From the NCBI RefSeq assembly GCF_007747995.1, contig NZ_CP036276.1, positions 186,001 to 250,000 on the forward strand: DNA of 64,000 nucleotides. Direction: 5' to 3'. The stretch's first letter is position 1; the number at the start of each line of letters is the position of its first letter. A program made the translations under genes and the position numbers. The DNA comes from Symmachiella dynata. Lineage in GTDB: Bacteria > Planctomycetota > Planctomycetia > Planctomycetales > Planctomycetaceae. This document shows positions 27,131 to 35,892 of the stretch, piece after piece. Under the pieces are notes generated by a model. The model searched no databases, was not told where the DNA came from, and worked only from the letters and a program-made list of their open reading frames with translations.

Positions 27131-28024
27131 CTAGCTACTCCGCTCACCCATCACAATCCCGCGTTCAGTCACCTCAAACGGGATGATCGCGTCGTCGCAG
27201 GCGCTGCCGCGATGTTTGGCCACGTGTAGTGCGCGGCCCATGCGGTTGGCTTCGCGTGTTTTGCCCATATAGATGATCGTGTTCGCGTTGGCAAACACGT
27301 CTCCCGAATCAATCGGCCGCACCAGCATATCGTCCAACATCACGTCGTGCGTTGTGTACAGCAACAAGCAGGCGATTTCCGCATGGTTGTAACGATGCTG
27401 GTCGACCTCTGCGGAGTTGGCGCGGAATTGTTCGCGAAATAAATCGCGCGCCACCCAATCGTCCTCTTTGCGCAAAATCTGGTGGTAGACATAATCGAAT
27501 GTGTCGAACTGAAACGAGTCGCTGGCTTTAACCGTCGGTTCGACGCCGTCGATCACACATCGCCGCACTCCCTGCACAAAGTTGCCGTAGAAAAAACGAA
27601 TGCACATTTGCAGCTTCTTGAGCAACTCCAGCTTCCAGACCTTCCAGTCATCGAATTCCAAATCGCCGCGCGTTACGCGACGACCGTTGCGGGCAAAGAT
27701 GTGTAGGTAGTCCCGCCGCGCAGACTCACGGTTCCAAACCTCGCTGGGATGCACTTGATCGCCAGGGGGTTGGAAGGAAAGTTCCCAGTCAAACAGCCGA
27801 CGGGCATAGTCGTCCTGGTTTTGCGAATCGCCGCGGGTGGTCATGTCGAAAATGATTCCCGGCTCGCCTTCCTGTGCGACGCCCTGATGCGCGAACTGCA
27901 AGCCGAGTTGAGTTTTCCCAATCCCGGTGGCGCCGGCAACGACGGTCAACGTTCCAGGAATCAACCCGCCACCCAGGGCCTCGTCGAGTGCAGGAATACC
28001 GGTTTGGATGCGGTCTGTAGGCAT
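27131..28024 (-). CDS. KaiC/RAD55-like RecA-superfamily ATPase, single domain
   Basis: The start is uncertain: ATG at 28024 ('MPTDRIQTGIPALDE') fits the family's usual beginning, and ATG at 28054 is the alternative; neither has a strong ribosome site. The roughly 297-residue product has Walker A 'GATGIGKT' (31-38) after 'GGGLIPGTLTVV', and a Walker-B-like 'RRCVIDGVEP'. This is one KaiC-type ATPase domain with a long insertion rather than the double domain of the clock protein. Such proteins couple ATP hydrolysis to signalling or partner binding. No kinase or kaiB gene is adjacent, so its role is open. Confidence 0.75.
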   Translation of the reverse strand: MPTDRIQTGIPALDEALGGGLIPGTLTVVAGATGIGKTQLGLQFAHQGVAQEGEPGIIFDMTTRGDSQNQDDYARRLFDWELSFQPPGDQVHPSEVWNRESARRDYLHIFARNGRRVTRGDLEFDDWKVWKLELLKKLQMCIRFFYGNFVQGVRRCVIDGVEPTVKASDSFQFDTFDYVYHQILRKEDDWVARDLFREQFRANSAEVDQHRYNHAEIACLLLYTTHDVMLDDMLVRPIDSGDVFANANTIIYMGKTREANRMGRALHVAKHRGSACDDAIIPFEVTERGIVMGERSS

Positions 28025-28409
28025 TTTGAATGATTCGTCGTTTCGGTTCACCATTGCATGCGCTGACCAGTCAGAACGGCAGCGCAAAAATAACGTTCAA
28101 TCTCTTCATTCATAAGATCTTCAGCGTAAGGTGGCAAGGCGGCGCGAGACGATTTATTGAAGCGCCTTCATGATGTTTCATCAACAGCAGCGGCATTCCC
28201 CCATCTTGCTCACTGTAAATGACGCTGCATCTGCTCGTCCGCTAGTGCAAAGTGCGTGACCCAAAAAACAATGCTGGACAAGCCGGCAGTGGTACTTGAC
28301 TGTCGTATGTTTTTGTTTTTTCAACGGGCTGATAAGATGCTTCTGCGGTTCCTTGAAACGACCACGATTGATGCTGATACCGATGTTGTCGAACGGTTTG
28401 GAGAAAACA
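28025..28409 (+). other. Divergent intergenic region
   Basis: About 385 bases between the KaiC-like gene and the esterase gene. Open frames here lack domains or ribosome sites. Confidence 0.4.
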
Positions 28410-29261
28410 ATGAATCTTGCAGCGCGGAAACAATGGCATTGTTTGGTACTGGCCAGTCTGCTTTTGGGAGTTGGACTCCGCGAGAACTTGGACGCGGCGG
28501 ACGGATTTTCGGATCCGATCGATGTCTCGTTTACTGCTGAAGGCGACGGAACGACTCAAAAATATGTGTTACTGCTCCCTGACGGGTTTTCAGCGGAACA
28601 GTCTTATCCGTTAATGGTCGCGCTGCACGGGCATGGGAGTGATCGTTGGCAATTCGCGACGTCGACAGTCAATGAGTGCCGCGCAGCCCGCGATGTGGCT
28701 TTAAAACATGGGATGATTTTCGTCGCACCCGATTACCGAGCCAAAACGTCCTGGATGGGCCCACAAGCTGAGGCCGACATGATACAGATACTCAAAGCGC
28801 TCAAAACGAAATACAAAATCGAGAAAACCATATTGGTTGGTGCTTCGATGGGAGGCAGCTCCAGTCTCAGCTTTGCAGCGATGCACCCAGAGCTCATTGA
28901 TGGAGTCGCAGCCATGAACGGCACGGCCAATCACTTGGAGTACGAAAACTTCCAGGATGCCATACAAGCCTCTTTCGGTGGCTCGAAACGAGAAATTCCC
29001 GCAGAATACAAACGGCGGAGTGCCGAGTACTGGCCGGAGCGGCTAACAATGCCGGTGGCGATAACGACCGGGGGTTTAGATAAATCGGTCCCTCCCGACA
29101 GTTGTACCCGGTTGGCGATTGTGCTCAAGAAACTAAACGCACACGTTTTGCACATCCATCGCCCCCAGGGAGGCCACAGCACAACCTCCGCAGATGCCGT
29201 CAAATCGCTGGATTTTGTTTGCGACCACGTACTGACAGAAGAGAAAACCACAGCGAAATGA
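28410..29261 (+). CDS. Exported alpha/beta-hydrolase esterase (feruloyl/PHB-depolymerase-like)
   Basis: The ATG at 28410 is preceded by GGAGAAAACA and opens a signal-peptide-like sequence ('HCLVLASLLLGVGLRENLDAA'). The 283-residue product has an alpha/beta-hydrolase fold: oxyanion region 'MVALHGHGSDRW', nucleophile elbow 'VGASMGGSSS', an Asp after 'ITTGGLDKSVPP', and the catalytic His in 'PQGGHSTT'. This matches the esterase_PHB group, which acts on polysaccharide-linked esters or polyesters. The precise substrate is unknown. A 205-base gap separates it from the metal-efflux operon. Confidence 0.85.
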   Translation: MNLAARKQWHCLVLASLLLGVGLRENLDAADGFSDPIDVSFTAEGDGTTQKYVLLLPDGFSAEQSYPLMVALHGHGSDRWQFATSTVNECRAARDVALKHGMIFVAPDYRAKTSWMGPQAEADMIQILKALKTKYKIEKTILVGASMGGSSSLSFAAMHPELIDGVAAMNGTANHLEYENFQDAIQASFGGSKREIPAEYKRRSAEYWPERLTMPVAITTGGLDKSVPPDSCTRLAIVLKKLNAHVLHIHRPQGGHSTTSADAVKSLDFVCDHVLTEEKTTAK

Positions 29262-29465
29262 GCCCGGAAAACCTATCAAACCGCTGGTGAAAATCGGCAT
29301 TCCACCGGCGAAAAATACGCGAACCGGGTCGCACCAGACTTCAATTTTCAGCATGTAGACTTCGACGGACCGTGATGCCTCGTATGATGGTCGCGGCTTA
29401 GACACCTTGCAGATTCCGCCTCTGCGATTTATACTGCCCCTGATTAGAAAGGTTTGCCATTCGCA

Positions 29466-29879
29466 ATGATGTACCGTGTTTTCGCCATTCTTCTGACATT
29501 AGCCGTGCCCTTACAGGGGGTTGCGGTGCCGCATTGTCATGGCGAGAGTGCAGCGGAACAACCGGCCGACCATCATCAAGCACCGCATTTCCACTTTGGA
29601 CATGGTCATCATCACGATGACTCCACTGCTGCTGACCCAAACGGATCGGAAGCGCCCTCGCCTGCTGAAGAACACGACGACGATGCTGTCTATGTGACTT
29701 CGGATCTTACCGTGGGCCTCATGCAAGACCGGGCATTGACCTTGGATGCAAGCTCGCTGGCCCTGACGGTGGCTGACGATTCGCTTGCGATTCAATGTGC
29801 CTGTTTTGATTGTTTGGCTGCTCCGCCTGATTATGGTGTTGAGCACATCTTCCTCGCAACAGCTGCGCTCCGGCTGTAA
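29466..29879 (+). CDS. Small exported His-rich protein heading the RND efflux operon
   Basis: A 137-residue product with a signal peptide ('MMYRVFAILLTLAVPLQGVAVP'), then a dense histidine segment (PHCHGE, DHHQAPHFHFGHGHHHDD) and a C-terminal CACFDC pair. Histidine clusters and paired cysteines are typical metal ligands. Start at ATG 29466; a TTG 12 bases upstream is possible. The gene precedes the membrane-fusion and RND genes by 146 bases, so it is likely a periplasmic metal-binding or sensing component. No family name can be given. Confidence 0.7.
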   Translation: MMYRVFAILLTLAVPLQGVAVPHCHGESAAEQPADHHQAPHFHFGHGHHHDDSTAADPNGSEAPSPAEEHDDDAVYVTSDLTVGLMQDRALTLDASSLALTVADDSLAIQCACFDCLAAPPDYGVEHIFLATAALRL

Positions 29880-30025
29880 ATCAACCACCGCTTCGGCTGC
29901 GTGATGGCGATAGAACTCCCGTTCCGTCCCCAATTTCTCACGTCAGCCGCCGCTTGCGTCATGTGGTCTCTTTCCTCGTCTCCAGTTGGTGGCGAGCGGA
30001 TACATGGTGGTTGGAGGCACTTGTT

Positions 30026-31399
30026 GTGTTGCGTCTACTTAAGATATTTGCCGTCGTTCTGGTCCTCGGCGGTGTGGTGGCTGGTGGCTATTTCACTCGT
30101 GACCGCTGGGTCCCTTGGCTGGTCAAACAGCAAGCGTCCGGTGATCCGTCGGCCGATTCTCCTACGGCGGGAGTGGCATTACCGAACGAGCAAGTCAATC
30201 TGTCGCCACAGGCTCAGAAAAATCTACAGCTCCGTTCCAAGCCGCTTCAGCCCACAACCTACTGGAAGACCGTTCAAATTCCCGGCACCGTCGTCGACCG
30301 GCCTGGCATCAGTGACCGAGGCGTCGTTGCTCCTGTCTCTGCCGTGGTGACGGCGATTCATCATTATGCGGGAGAGACGCTCGAATCGGGAGCAACGTTG
30401 TTCACGCTCCGTCTGGTGGGGGAATCATTCCAGACTTCGCAGACCGAACTCTTCAAGGCCATGAAGGAGAGTGAAATCACTCAAGAGGAGATTAAGCGAC
30501 TCACCCCGCTATTCGAATCGGGAGCGGTTCCGCGTTCTAAAAACATTGAGTTGAAAAACGAATTGCGACGATTGGCGGTCACCATGCAGGCCTATCGCCA
30601 AGACCTACAAATTCGTGGTTTGACATCGGAGCAGATCGACTCGGTCGCGAACGGCACCTTCATCTCAGAGATTAGCGTCGCTGTTCCCGCGGGATTGGCC
30701 GTTCATGAAAACAGCCAGAACATCAATTCAGGCATCTTCGAACTGCAAGAACTCAACGTCGAACTCGGCCAGCACGTTCAAGCCGGGCAACGTCTCTGCA
30801 CGCTCTCACAGCATCAATCTTTGTTCATCGAAGGTCGAGCCTTTCGACGAGAATTGCCGCTTTTGCAGCGGGCGGCGGAAGAGGGGTGGCCGATTCGAGC
30901 CGAATTGTTGGAGTCCTCCGAATACGACTGGCAGGCTTCGATTCCTCCCCTCACGATTCATCACATCTCCAACGAACTCAACGACGACAAGCGGACGATT
31001 TCATTTTTCCTGTCATTGGAAAACCAGTCCCGGTCGTACCAGCGAGACGGCCAGCGGCTTTTCCTGTGGCGTTTTCGTCCCGGCCAACGTGTGCAAATAC
31101 ACGTTCAGGTCGAACAGCTTGAAAACGTTTTTGTTCTTCCCGCAGCTGCGGTCGTGAAAGAAGGGCCGGAGTTCTATGTGTTTCGCCACAATGGAAACAT
31201 CTTCGACCGCAAACCGGTTCATGTGTTGCACCAAACACAGGGTGCCGTTGTTATCTCCAACGATGGCAGTGTCCCTTCAGGGATTTATATTGCTCAGACC
31301 GGGGCGGTGCAGTTGAACCGTGTCCTCAAATCCCAAAGCGGCTCGGCTCCTTCCGGCGTGCATGTTCACGCCGACGGTTCCGTCCATGCGAACCATTAA
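30026..31399 (+). CDS. Membrane-fusion (adaptor) subunit of a heavy-metal RND efflux system
   Basis: The GTG at 30026 is chosen because GGAGG lies exactly 8 bases upstream; an ATG 72 bases before it lacks a site. The product has about 457 residues: an N-terminal membrane anchor ('IFAVVLVLGGVVAGGYF'), a barrel-sandwich half ('RGVVAPVSAVVTAIHHYAGETL'), an alpha-hairpin with heptads (about residues 140-200), and the beta-barrel and C-terminal domains ('FRPGQRVQIHVQV', 'LPAAAVVKEG'). It resembles CusB/CzcB adaptors. The C-terminus has 'HVHADGSVHANH', a further possible metal site. It is followed 9 bases later by the RND pump gene. Confidence 0.88.
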   Translation: MLRLLKIFAVVLVLGGVVAGGYFTRDRWVPWLVKQQASGDPSADSPTAGVALPNEQVNLSPQAQKNLQLRSKPLQPTTYWKTVQIPGTVVDRPGISDRGVVAPVSAVVTAIHHYAGETLESGATLFTLRLVGESFQTSQTELFKAMKESEITQEEIKRLTPLFESGAVPRSKNIELKNELRRLAVTMQAYRQDLQIRGLTSEQIDSVANGTFISEISVAVPAGLAVHENSQNINSGIFELQELNVELGQHVQAGQRLCTLSQHQSLFIEGRAFRRELPLLQRAAEEGWPIRAELLESSEYDWQASIPPLTIHHISNELNDDKRTISFFLSLENQSRSYQRDGQRLFLWRFRPGQRVQIHVQVEQLENVFVLPAAAVVKEGPEFYVFRHNGNIFDRKPVHVLHQTQGAVVISNDGSVPSGIYIAQTGAVQLNRVLKSQSGSAPSGVHVHADGSVHANH

Positions 31400-31408
31400 G
31401 GAGCCGCC

Positions 31409-34400
31409 ATGTTAGATTCCGTCATTCGATTTTCGCTCCGACATCGACCACTCATCTTGATGTTGAGTATCGCTGCCTTGGTTTATGGGGGATACCTGTC
31501 GACGACGATGCCCATCGATGTCTTCCCCGATCTCGACCGGCCTCGTGTGGTGATTCTTACCGAGTGCCCAGGCTATTCACCCGAAGAGATCGAAACACTC
31601 GTCACGCAGCCCATCGAACAAGCAGTCCTCGGTGCCAATGGAGTGGTCGCCGTGCGCAGTCAATCGAGCATGGGACTGGTTGTGATTTATATCGAATTCG
31701 AATGGGACACCGAAATCCGTGCTGCCCGGCAGGTCGTGCAAGAACGTCTAGCAACGGTTCTCGGACTGATGCCCGAAGGCGTCCAGCCGTTACTGGCCCC
31801 ACCGACTTCGATCATGGGGCAGATCATGCACGTCGGCATTCATCGCCAGAACGGACCGCACGGGGGACAATTGGCAACGATCGGCCAGTCCGGCATGCTC
31901 CTTGAGCAGGTGACGACCGATTCGGGCGTCAAGTATTACGCCTGGAAACCGCATCAACGGCACGAGCCTGAATCGTGGGAAGAAATTCCGATTGACGACT
32001 GGAATGAACTCGAGACGGAGCATGCGAATGCGGACGGGCAAACAATCCATCTCACAATAGCGGGGGAACAGTACGTTGCCACGTTCCTGTCGCCGAAACA
32101 GCAGTCGATGGAACTGCGCACCATTGCTGACTGGGTGGTCCGGCCACGCTTGCTGCGGCTATCAGGCATCGCCGAAGTCATTGTGCTCGGAGCGGACGAG
32201 AAACAATACCACGTGGAAATGAATCCGGAAAAACTTCTGGAATACGGCGTCTCGGTGCAGCAGGTCGAAGACGCTGTTCGGAACAATAACCTCAATACCA
32301 GCGGCGGATTCACCAAAGAAGGACAACTGGAGCGCCCAATCCGGGTCATCGGTCGCTTGGGTCCAGGTAGCGCACAAGTGATTGAAGACCTGCGGAAAAT
32401 TCCGGTCGATGCCGGCACTAGTCGTCCGGTCCTCATTGAAGAAGTGGCGGACGTTCAAGAAGGTTCGCCGCAAAAACGGGGCGATGCCAGTATCGACGGC
32501 CATGCGGGAATCGTCATCACGCTCGTCAAACAACCGCACGTGGATACCCGAGGACTGACCGAACGCATCCATGCCGCCCTGATCGATGTCGAAGAGTCAT
32601 TGCCGGCAGACATCCTGATCAATCGAGACTTGTTCCAACTCAAAAACTTCATCGACCGCGGCATTTATTATGTGGGCGAAGCCTTGGTGATCGGTGCGGT
32701 GTTGGTTGTCGTCGTGCTGGCGGTCTTCCTGATGAATTTCCGCACGACATTTATCACACTGACCGCGATTCCGCTATCGCTGATGATCACCACGCTCGTT
32801 TTCCGTCTGATTGGCGAAGTCATCGGTCGGGAACTATCGATCAACGTCATGACGCTCGGCGGTTTGGCTGTGGCGATGGGGGAACTCGTCGACGATGCCA
32901 TCGTTGATGTGGAGAACATCTATCGCCGTCTGAACGAAAACAATGCCCGCCCCGAACCACGACCGGCGTTGTTGGTTGTGTATGAAGCCAGTCGGGAGAT
33001 CCGCAGTGCCATCGTCTTCGGGACGGCTGTCGTCATTCTCGTGTTCCTGCCGCTGTTTGCCATGTCGGGCGTAGAAGGACGGCTGTTTGTCCCGCTGGGA
33101 ATTGCTTACATCGTTTCGATTTTGGCTTCGCTGGTCGTTTCGCTGACGGTGACACCGGTCTTGTCGTTTTACCTGCTGGCAGGCTCCAAGGCGACGCATC
33201 GGCACCGGGACGGATTGTTGTTGCGCGTGCTGAAGTGGATGGCAAGTTTTCTGGTCCGTTTCAGTATGCGTTTTGCCGGAATCCTGCTTGTGCTTACGTG
33301 GGGACTGGTGGGTGTGAGTGCGCTGGTGCTCTCCCAACTGGGGGCCGATTTCCTGCCGCAATTTGACGAAGGCAGCGTGCAGGTCAACCTGACACTTCCC
33401 GCAGGGGCCTCGCTGCAAGCGACCAATGACGCCGCCGATATCGTCGATGCCAAATTGGAACCATTGCTCAAGACTTCAGCAAACCCTGAGGGCGAAATCC
33501 TGCACTTCGTGCGACGATCCGGTCGAGCCGAATTGGATGAACACGCCCAACCGGTCAATATGAGCGAGTACATTTTGAGCATGAATCCCGCTAGCGAACA
33601 AAGCCGGGACGAGACAATTCAAGGACTTCTCGCTGAACTCAAGCAGGAGTTACCGGGAGTCGATATCGAAATCGACCAACCACTGGCCCATTTGATCAGT
33701 CACATGCTCTCGGGCGTCTATGCCCACGTCGCTATCAAAATCTACGGCGACGACCTCAGCACGTTGCAGCGCTTGGCTCAACAAGTCAAAGGCGAAATAG
33801 AAGACATCCCCGGTATGACGACACCCGTCATCGAGTCGCAAGTGTTCGTCGACGAACTGCATATCGTTCTGCGCCCCGAGGAGTTGGCGTACTATGGCGT
33901 CAGCCGGGCCTATGTCGCCCACTACGTCCAAACGGCACTGCGGGGAGATACCGTCTCGCAGGTTTTAGAAGGTTCTCGACGATTTGATCTTGTCGTCCGA
34001 CTGCGAGACGAAGAACGCACCGATTATTTCAGTCTCCGTGACCTGCGAATCGATCTGCCCGAGGGGCGCGGACAAATTAAGCTCGAAGATGTGGCCGAAT
34101 TCCCCGATGGTAAGACCGGCCCCAACCAACTCATGCGTGAAAACGTCAGGCGACGAATGGTCGTTCGCTGCAACACGCAGGGTCGTGACCTAGGAAGCGT
34201 GGTGGCCGACATCGAAAATCGGATCAACAGCCGCATACGCCTGCCTGAAGGTTACTACGTCGAATATGCCGGACAATTCGAGAGCCAACGTTCCGCAACA
34301 CTCATGATCAGCCTGCTCGCAGCCGTGTCGTTGATCGGCGTGTTTGTGGTCTTGCTAATGTTGATGCCATCCGTACGGGTCGTCCTGCAAATACTCAATG

Positions 34401-34846
34401 CAATTCCCACAGCCTTCATCGGAGGCGTGGCGGCATTAGCTTTGACCGGACAAACACTGACGGTCGCCAGTCTTGTCGGCTTCATTTCCCTGGGCGGCAT
34501 CGCTGTCCGAAACGGCATCCTGCTGGTGACCCACTATTTTCATCTCATCGAGCAAGAAGACGAAGAGTTTTCAAAGCCCATGATCTTGCGGGGAAGCCTG
34601 GAACGCTTGGCCCCCGTACTGATGACCGCCATCACCGCTGTCATGGGGCTTCTGCCCATTGTCGTGGGGGGACAAAAACCGGGCCTAGAAATCCTTTATC
34701 CGGTCGCCACCGTTATCGTCGGCGGATTGATCACCTCCACTTTTTGTGAGTTCCTAATTCATCCCGGTTTGTTCTGGAAGTTCAGCGGTCGAGATGCCAT
34801 CCGCCGCACCGAAGGTGAGTTAAGCGAGGAAGAACTACTGCAATAA
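31409..34846 (+). CDS. Heavy-metal RND efflux pump (CusA/CzcA family) with an extra insertion
   Basis: AAGGAG precedes the ATG at 31409. The 1145-residue product has the RND layout: 'PIDVFPDLDRPRV' after the first membrane segment, porter domains, and two groups of membrane segments. The proton-relay region reads 'MGELVDDAIVDVENIYRRL', and the second half has 'GGIAVRNGILLVTHY'. The CzcA/CusA placement is firm, but the metal cannot be assigned because this relay motif matches none of the well-studied Cu/Ag or Zn/Co types. Between 'GQIMHVGIH' and 'MELRTIADWVVRP' (about residues 140-235) there is an insertion of roughly 75-80 residues rich in Asp, Glu and His that standard pumps lack. No outer-membrane factor gene is in the operon. 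Confidence 0.92.
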   Translation: MLDSVIRFSLRHRPLILMLSIAALVYGGYLSTTMPIDVFPDLDRPRVVILTECPGYSPEEIETLVTQPIEQAVLGANGVVAVRSQSSMGLVVIYIEFEWDTEIRAARQVVQERLATVLGLMPEGVQPLLAPPTSIMGQIMHVGIHRQNGPHGGQLATIGQSGMLLEQVTTDSGVKYYAWKPHQRHEPESWEEIPIDDWNELETEHANADGQTIHLTIAGEQYVATFLSPKQQSMELRTIADWVVRPRLLRLSGIAEVIVLGADEKQYHVEMNPEKLLEYGVSVQQVEDAVRNNNLNTSGGFTKEGQLERPIRVIGRLGPGSAQVIEDLRKIPVDAGTSRPVLIEEVADVQEGSPQKRGDASIDGHAGIVITLVKQPHVDTRGLTERIHAALIDVEESLPADILINRDLFQLKNFIDRGIYYVGEALVIGAVLVVVVLAVFLMNFRTTFITLTAIPLSLMITTLVFRLIGEVIGRELSINVMTLGGLAVAMGELVDDAIVDVENIYRRLNENNARPEPRPALLVVYEASREIRSAIVFGTAVVILVFLPLFAMSGVEGRLFVPLGIAYIVSILASLVVSLTVTPVLSFYLLAGSKATHRHRDGLLLRVLKWMASFLVRFSMRFAGILLVLTWGLVGVSALVLSQLGADFLPQFDEGSVQVNLTLPAGASLQATNDAADIVDAKLEPLLKTSANPEGEILHFVRRSGRAELDEHAQPVNMSEYILSMNPASEQSRDETIQGLLAELKQELPGVDIEIDQPLAHLISHMLSGVYAHVAIKIYGDDLSTLQRLAQQVKGEIEDIPGMTTPVIESQVFVDELHIVLRPEELAYYGVSRAYVAHYVQTALRGDTVSQVLEGSRRFDLVVRLRDEERTDYFSLRDLRIDLPEGRGQIKLEDVAEFPDGKTGPNQLMRENVRRRMVVRCNTQGRDLGSVVADIENRINSRIRLPEGYYVEYAGQFESQRSATLMISLLAAVSLIGVFVVLLMLMPSVRVVLQILNAIPTAFIGGVAALALTGQTLTVASLVGFISLGGIAVRNGILLVTHYFHLIEQEDEEFSKPMILRGSLERLAPVLMTAITAVMGLLPIVVGGQKPGLEILYPVATVIVGGLITSTFCEFLIHPGLFWKFSGRDAIRRTEGELSEEELLQ

Positions 34847-34894
34847 TGGTTATCGCAGTAAAGAAGTTACTATTTCCGTTTAAGGAGAATTGAA

Positions 34895-35383
34895 GTGTTG
34901 CGCATTCATTTATTAACAGCCGCTTTTGCACTGTGTACGCTGGTCGGTTGCGGCGAGACGCCCAAGCCGGAAGATACGAAAAAGACCCCGCCTCCGGCGG
35001 ATTCCACCGACGCAGAGCACGGCCATAGCCACGGCGAGGGCCCCAATGGTGGAGCAGTCGCTGACTGGGGCGGTGGCAAATTCCATGTTGAGTTTACAGT
35101 GGACCACGATACGAAAATCGCAACCGTCTATATTCTCGACAACAATGCGAAAAACCCCGCACCCATCGATTCGGAGAAATTACTACTCAACATCACCGAC
35201 CCCGTCTTTCAGGTCGAACTAATGCCCGTGCCGCTGGAAGGTGAAGCAGAAGGCACAAGTTCCCGCTTCATCGGCAAAGATGACAAGCTCGGCACTGTGC
35301 AAGAATTCGCCGGGACAATCAGCGGCGAAGCCGACGGTACGCCATACGCCGGTGACTTCAAGGAGGAGGCCCACAGTCATTAA
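34895..35383 (+). CDS. Small His-rich lipoprotein ending the RND operon
   Basis: A GTG start at 34895 has AAGGAG 7 bases upstream. The 162-residue product has a lipoprotein signal ('LLTAAFALCTLVGCGE', lipobox LVGC), then a His/Glu segment (DAEHGHSHGEGPNGG) and a beta-rich domain ('GGKFHVEFTVDHDTKIATVYILD'), ending in EEAHSH. Similar small proteins accompany HlyD/CusA operons in planctomycetes. A periplasmic metal-chaperone role is likely but inferred from composition and position. Confidence 0.8.
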   Translation: MLRIHLLTAAFALCTLVGCGETPKPEDTKKTPPPADSTDAEHGHSHGEGPNGGAVADWGGGKFHVEFTVDHDTKIATVYILDNNAKNPAPIDSEKLLLNITDPVFQVELMPVPLEGEAEGTSSRFIGKDDKLGTVQEFAGTISGEADGTPYAGDFKEEAHSH

Positions 35384-35472
35384 CACCCGACCGAGGTCAG
35401 ATGTGAGGGGCAGAAGCGAAAGATCTGTGAAGCGTCGACAATCAACATGACCGCAAAAGCCCATGTCGCCGT

Positions 35473-35502
35473 CTCAGAGGCTTCAAATCAAAGCCCTCTG
35501 AG
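35473..35502 (+). terminator. Possible terminator hairpin after the RND operon
   Basis: An imperfect stem CTCAGAGGCTT/AAGCCCTCTGAG (one bulged C) with a 7-base loop lies 90 bases after the last gene. No U-tract follows, so the call is weak. Confidence 0.3.
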
Positions 35503-35597
35503 CGGCGGCCCCTCGCCTGACTCCCACACAAAAGAAAGGCATCTCACCGCTGTTCATTACAGATCAAAACCAGGAACAATTCGGTACAAAAAGAAAA

Positions 35598-35632
35598 CCC
35601 TTTGACTGCCATAACGCATAGCAGTCAAAGGG
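35598..35632 (-). terminator. Terminator that originally served tRNA-Lys, now cut off by the island
   Basis: A perfect 12-bp inverted repeat (35598-35609 with 35621-35632, CCCTTTGACTGC) with an 11-base loop is followed on the minus strand by TTTTCTTTTTG. It stands 11 bases outside the left attachment repeat. No minus-strand gene ends here now. Joining the two att copies would place it directly behind the tRNA-Lys 3' end, as expected for that gene's own terminator. Confidence 0.8.
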
Positions 35633-35640
35633 ACTTAAGG

Positions 35641-35687
<47 letters not shown>

Positions 35688-35728
35688 GTTCAAGGTCTGT
35701 TGTTCGGCGCCGGTTGGCCGTTGATTCA

Positions 35729-35776
35729 CGGAGAATACCGTTTCGGATGAGAGGTTTCGTTGCGGTATTCTCCGTA
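35729..35776. repeat. 13-bp inverted repeat just inside the left end of the island
   Basis: ACGGAGAATACCG (35729-35741) and its exact reverse complement (35764-35776) are separated by 22 bases. They lie 42 bases inside attL and about 115 bases before the first island gene. The spacing could suit a recombination accessory site or an operator. No U-tract follows. Confidence 0.6.
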
Positions 35777-35892
35777 CGGTCGCCATTCTGTTGGCAGTTG
35801 CGTTGGCACTTTGCCATTCCACGCCGAAGAACCGGCCAGTATGGTTCAGCGCGGTTCGTAACGCACTAAAGGTCAGACGCAAGGGGTAAGTC

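Noticed and set aside
29511-29933. 140-residue minus-strand open frame
   Set aside because: Antisense to the His-rich exported protein; that frame has a signal peptide and fits the operon direction.
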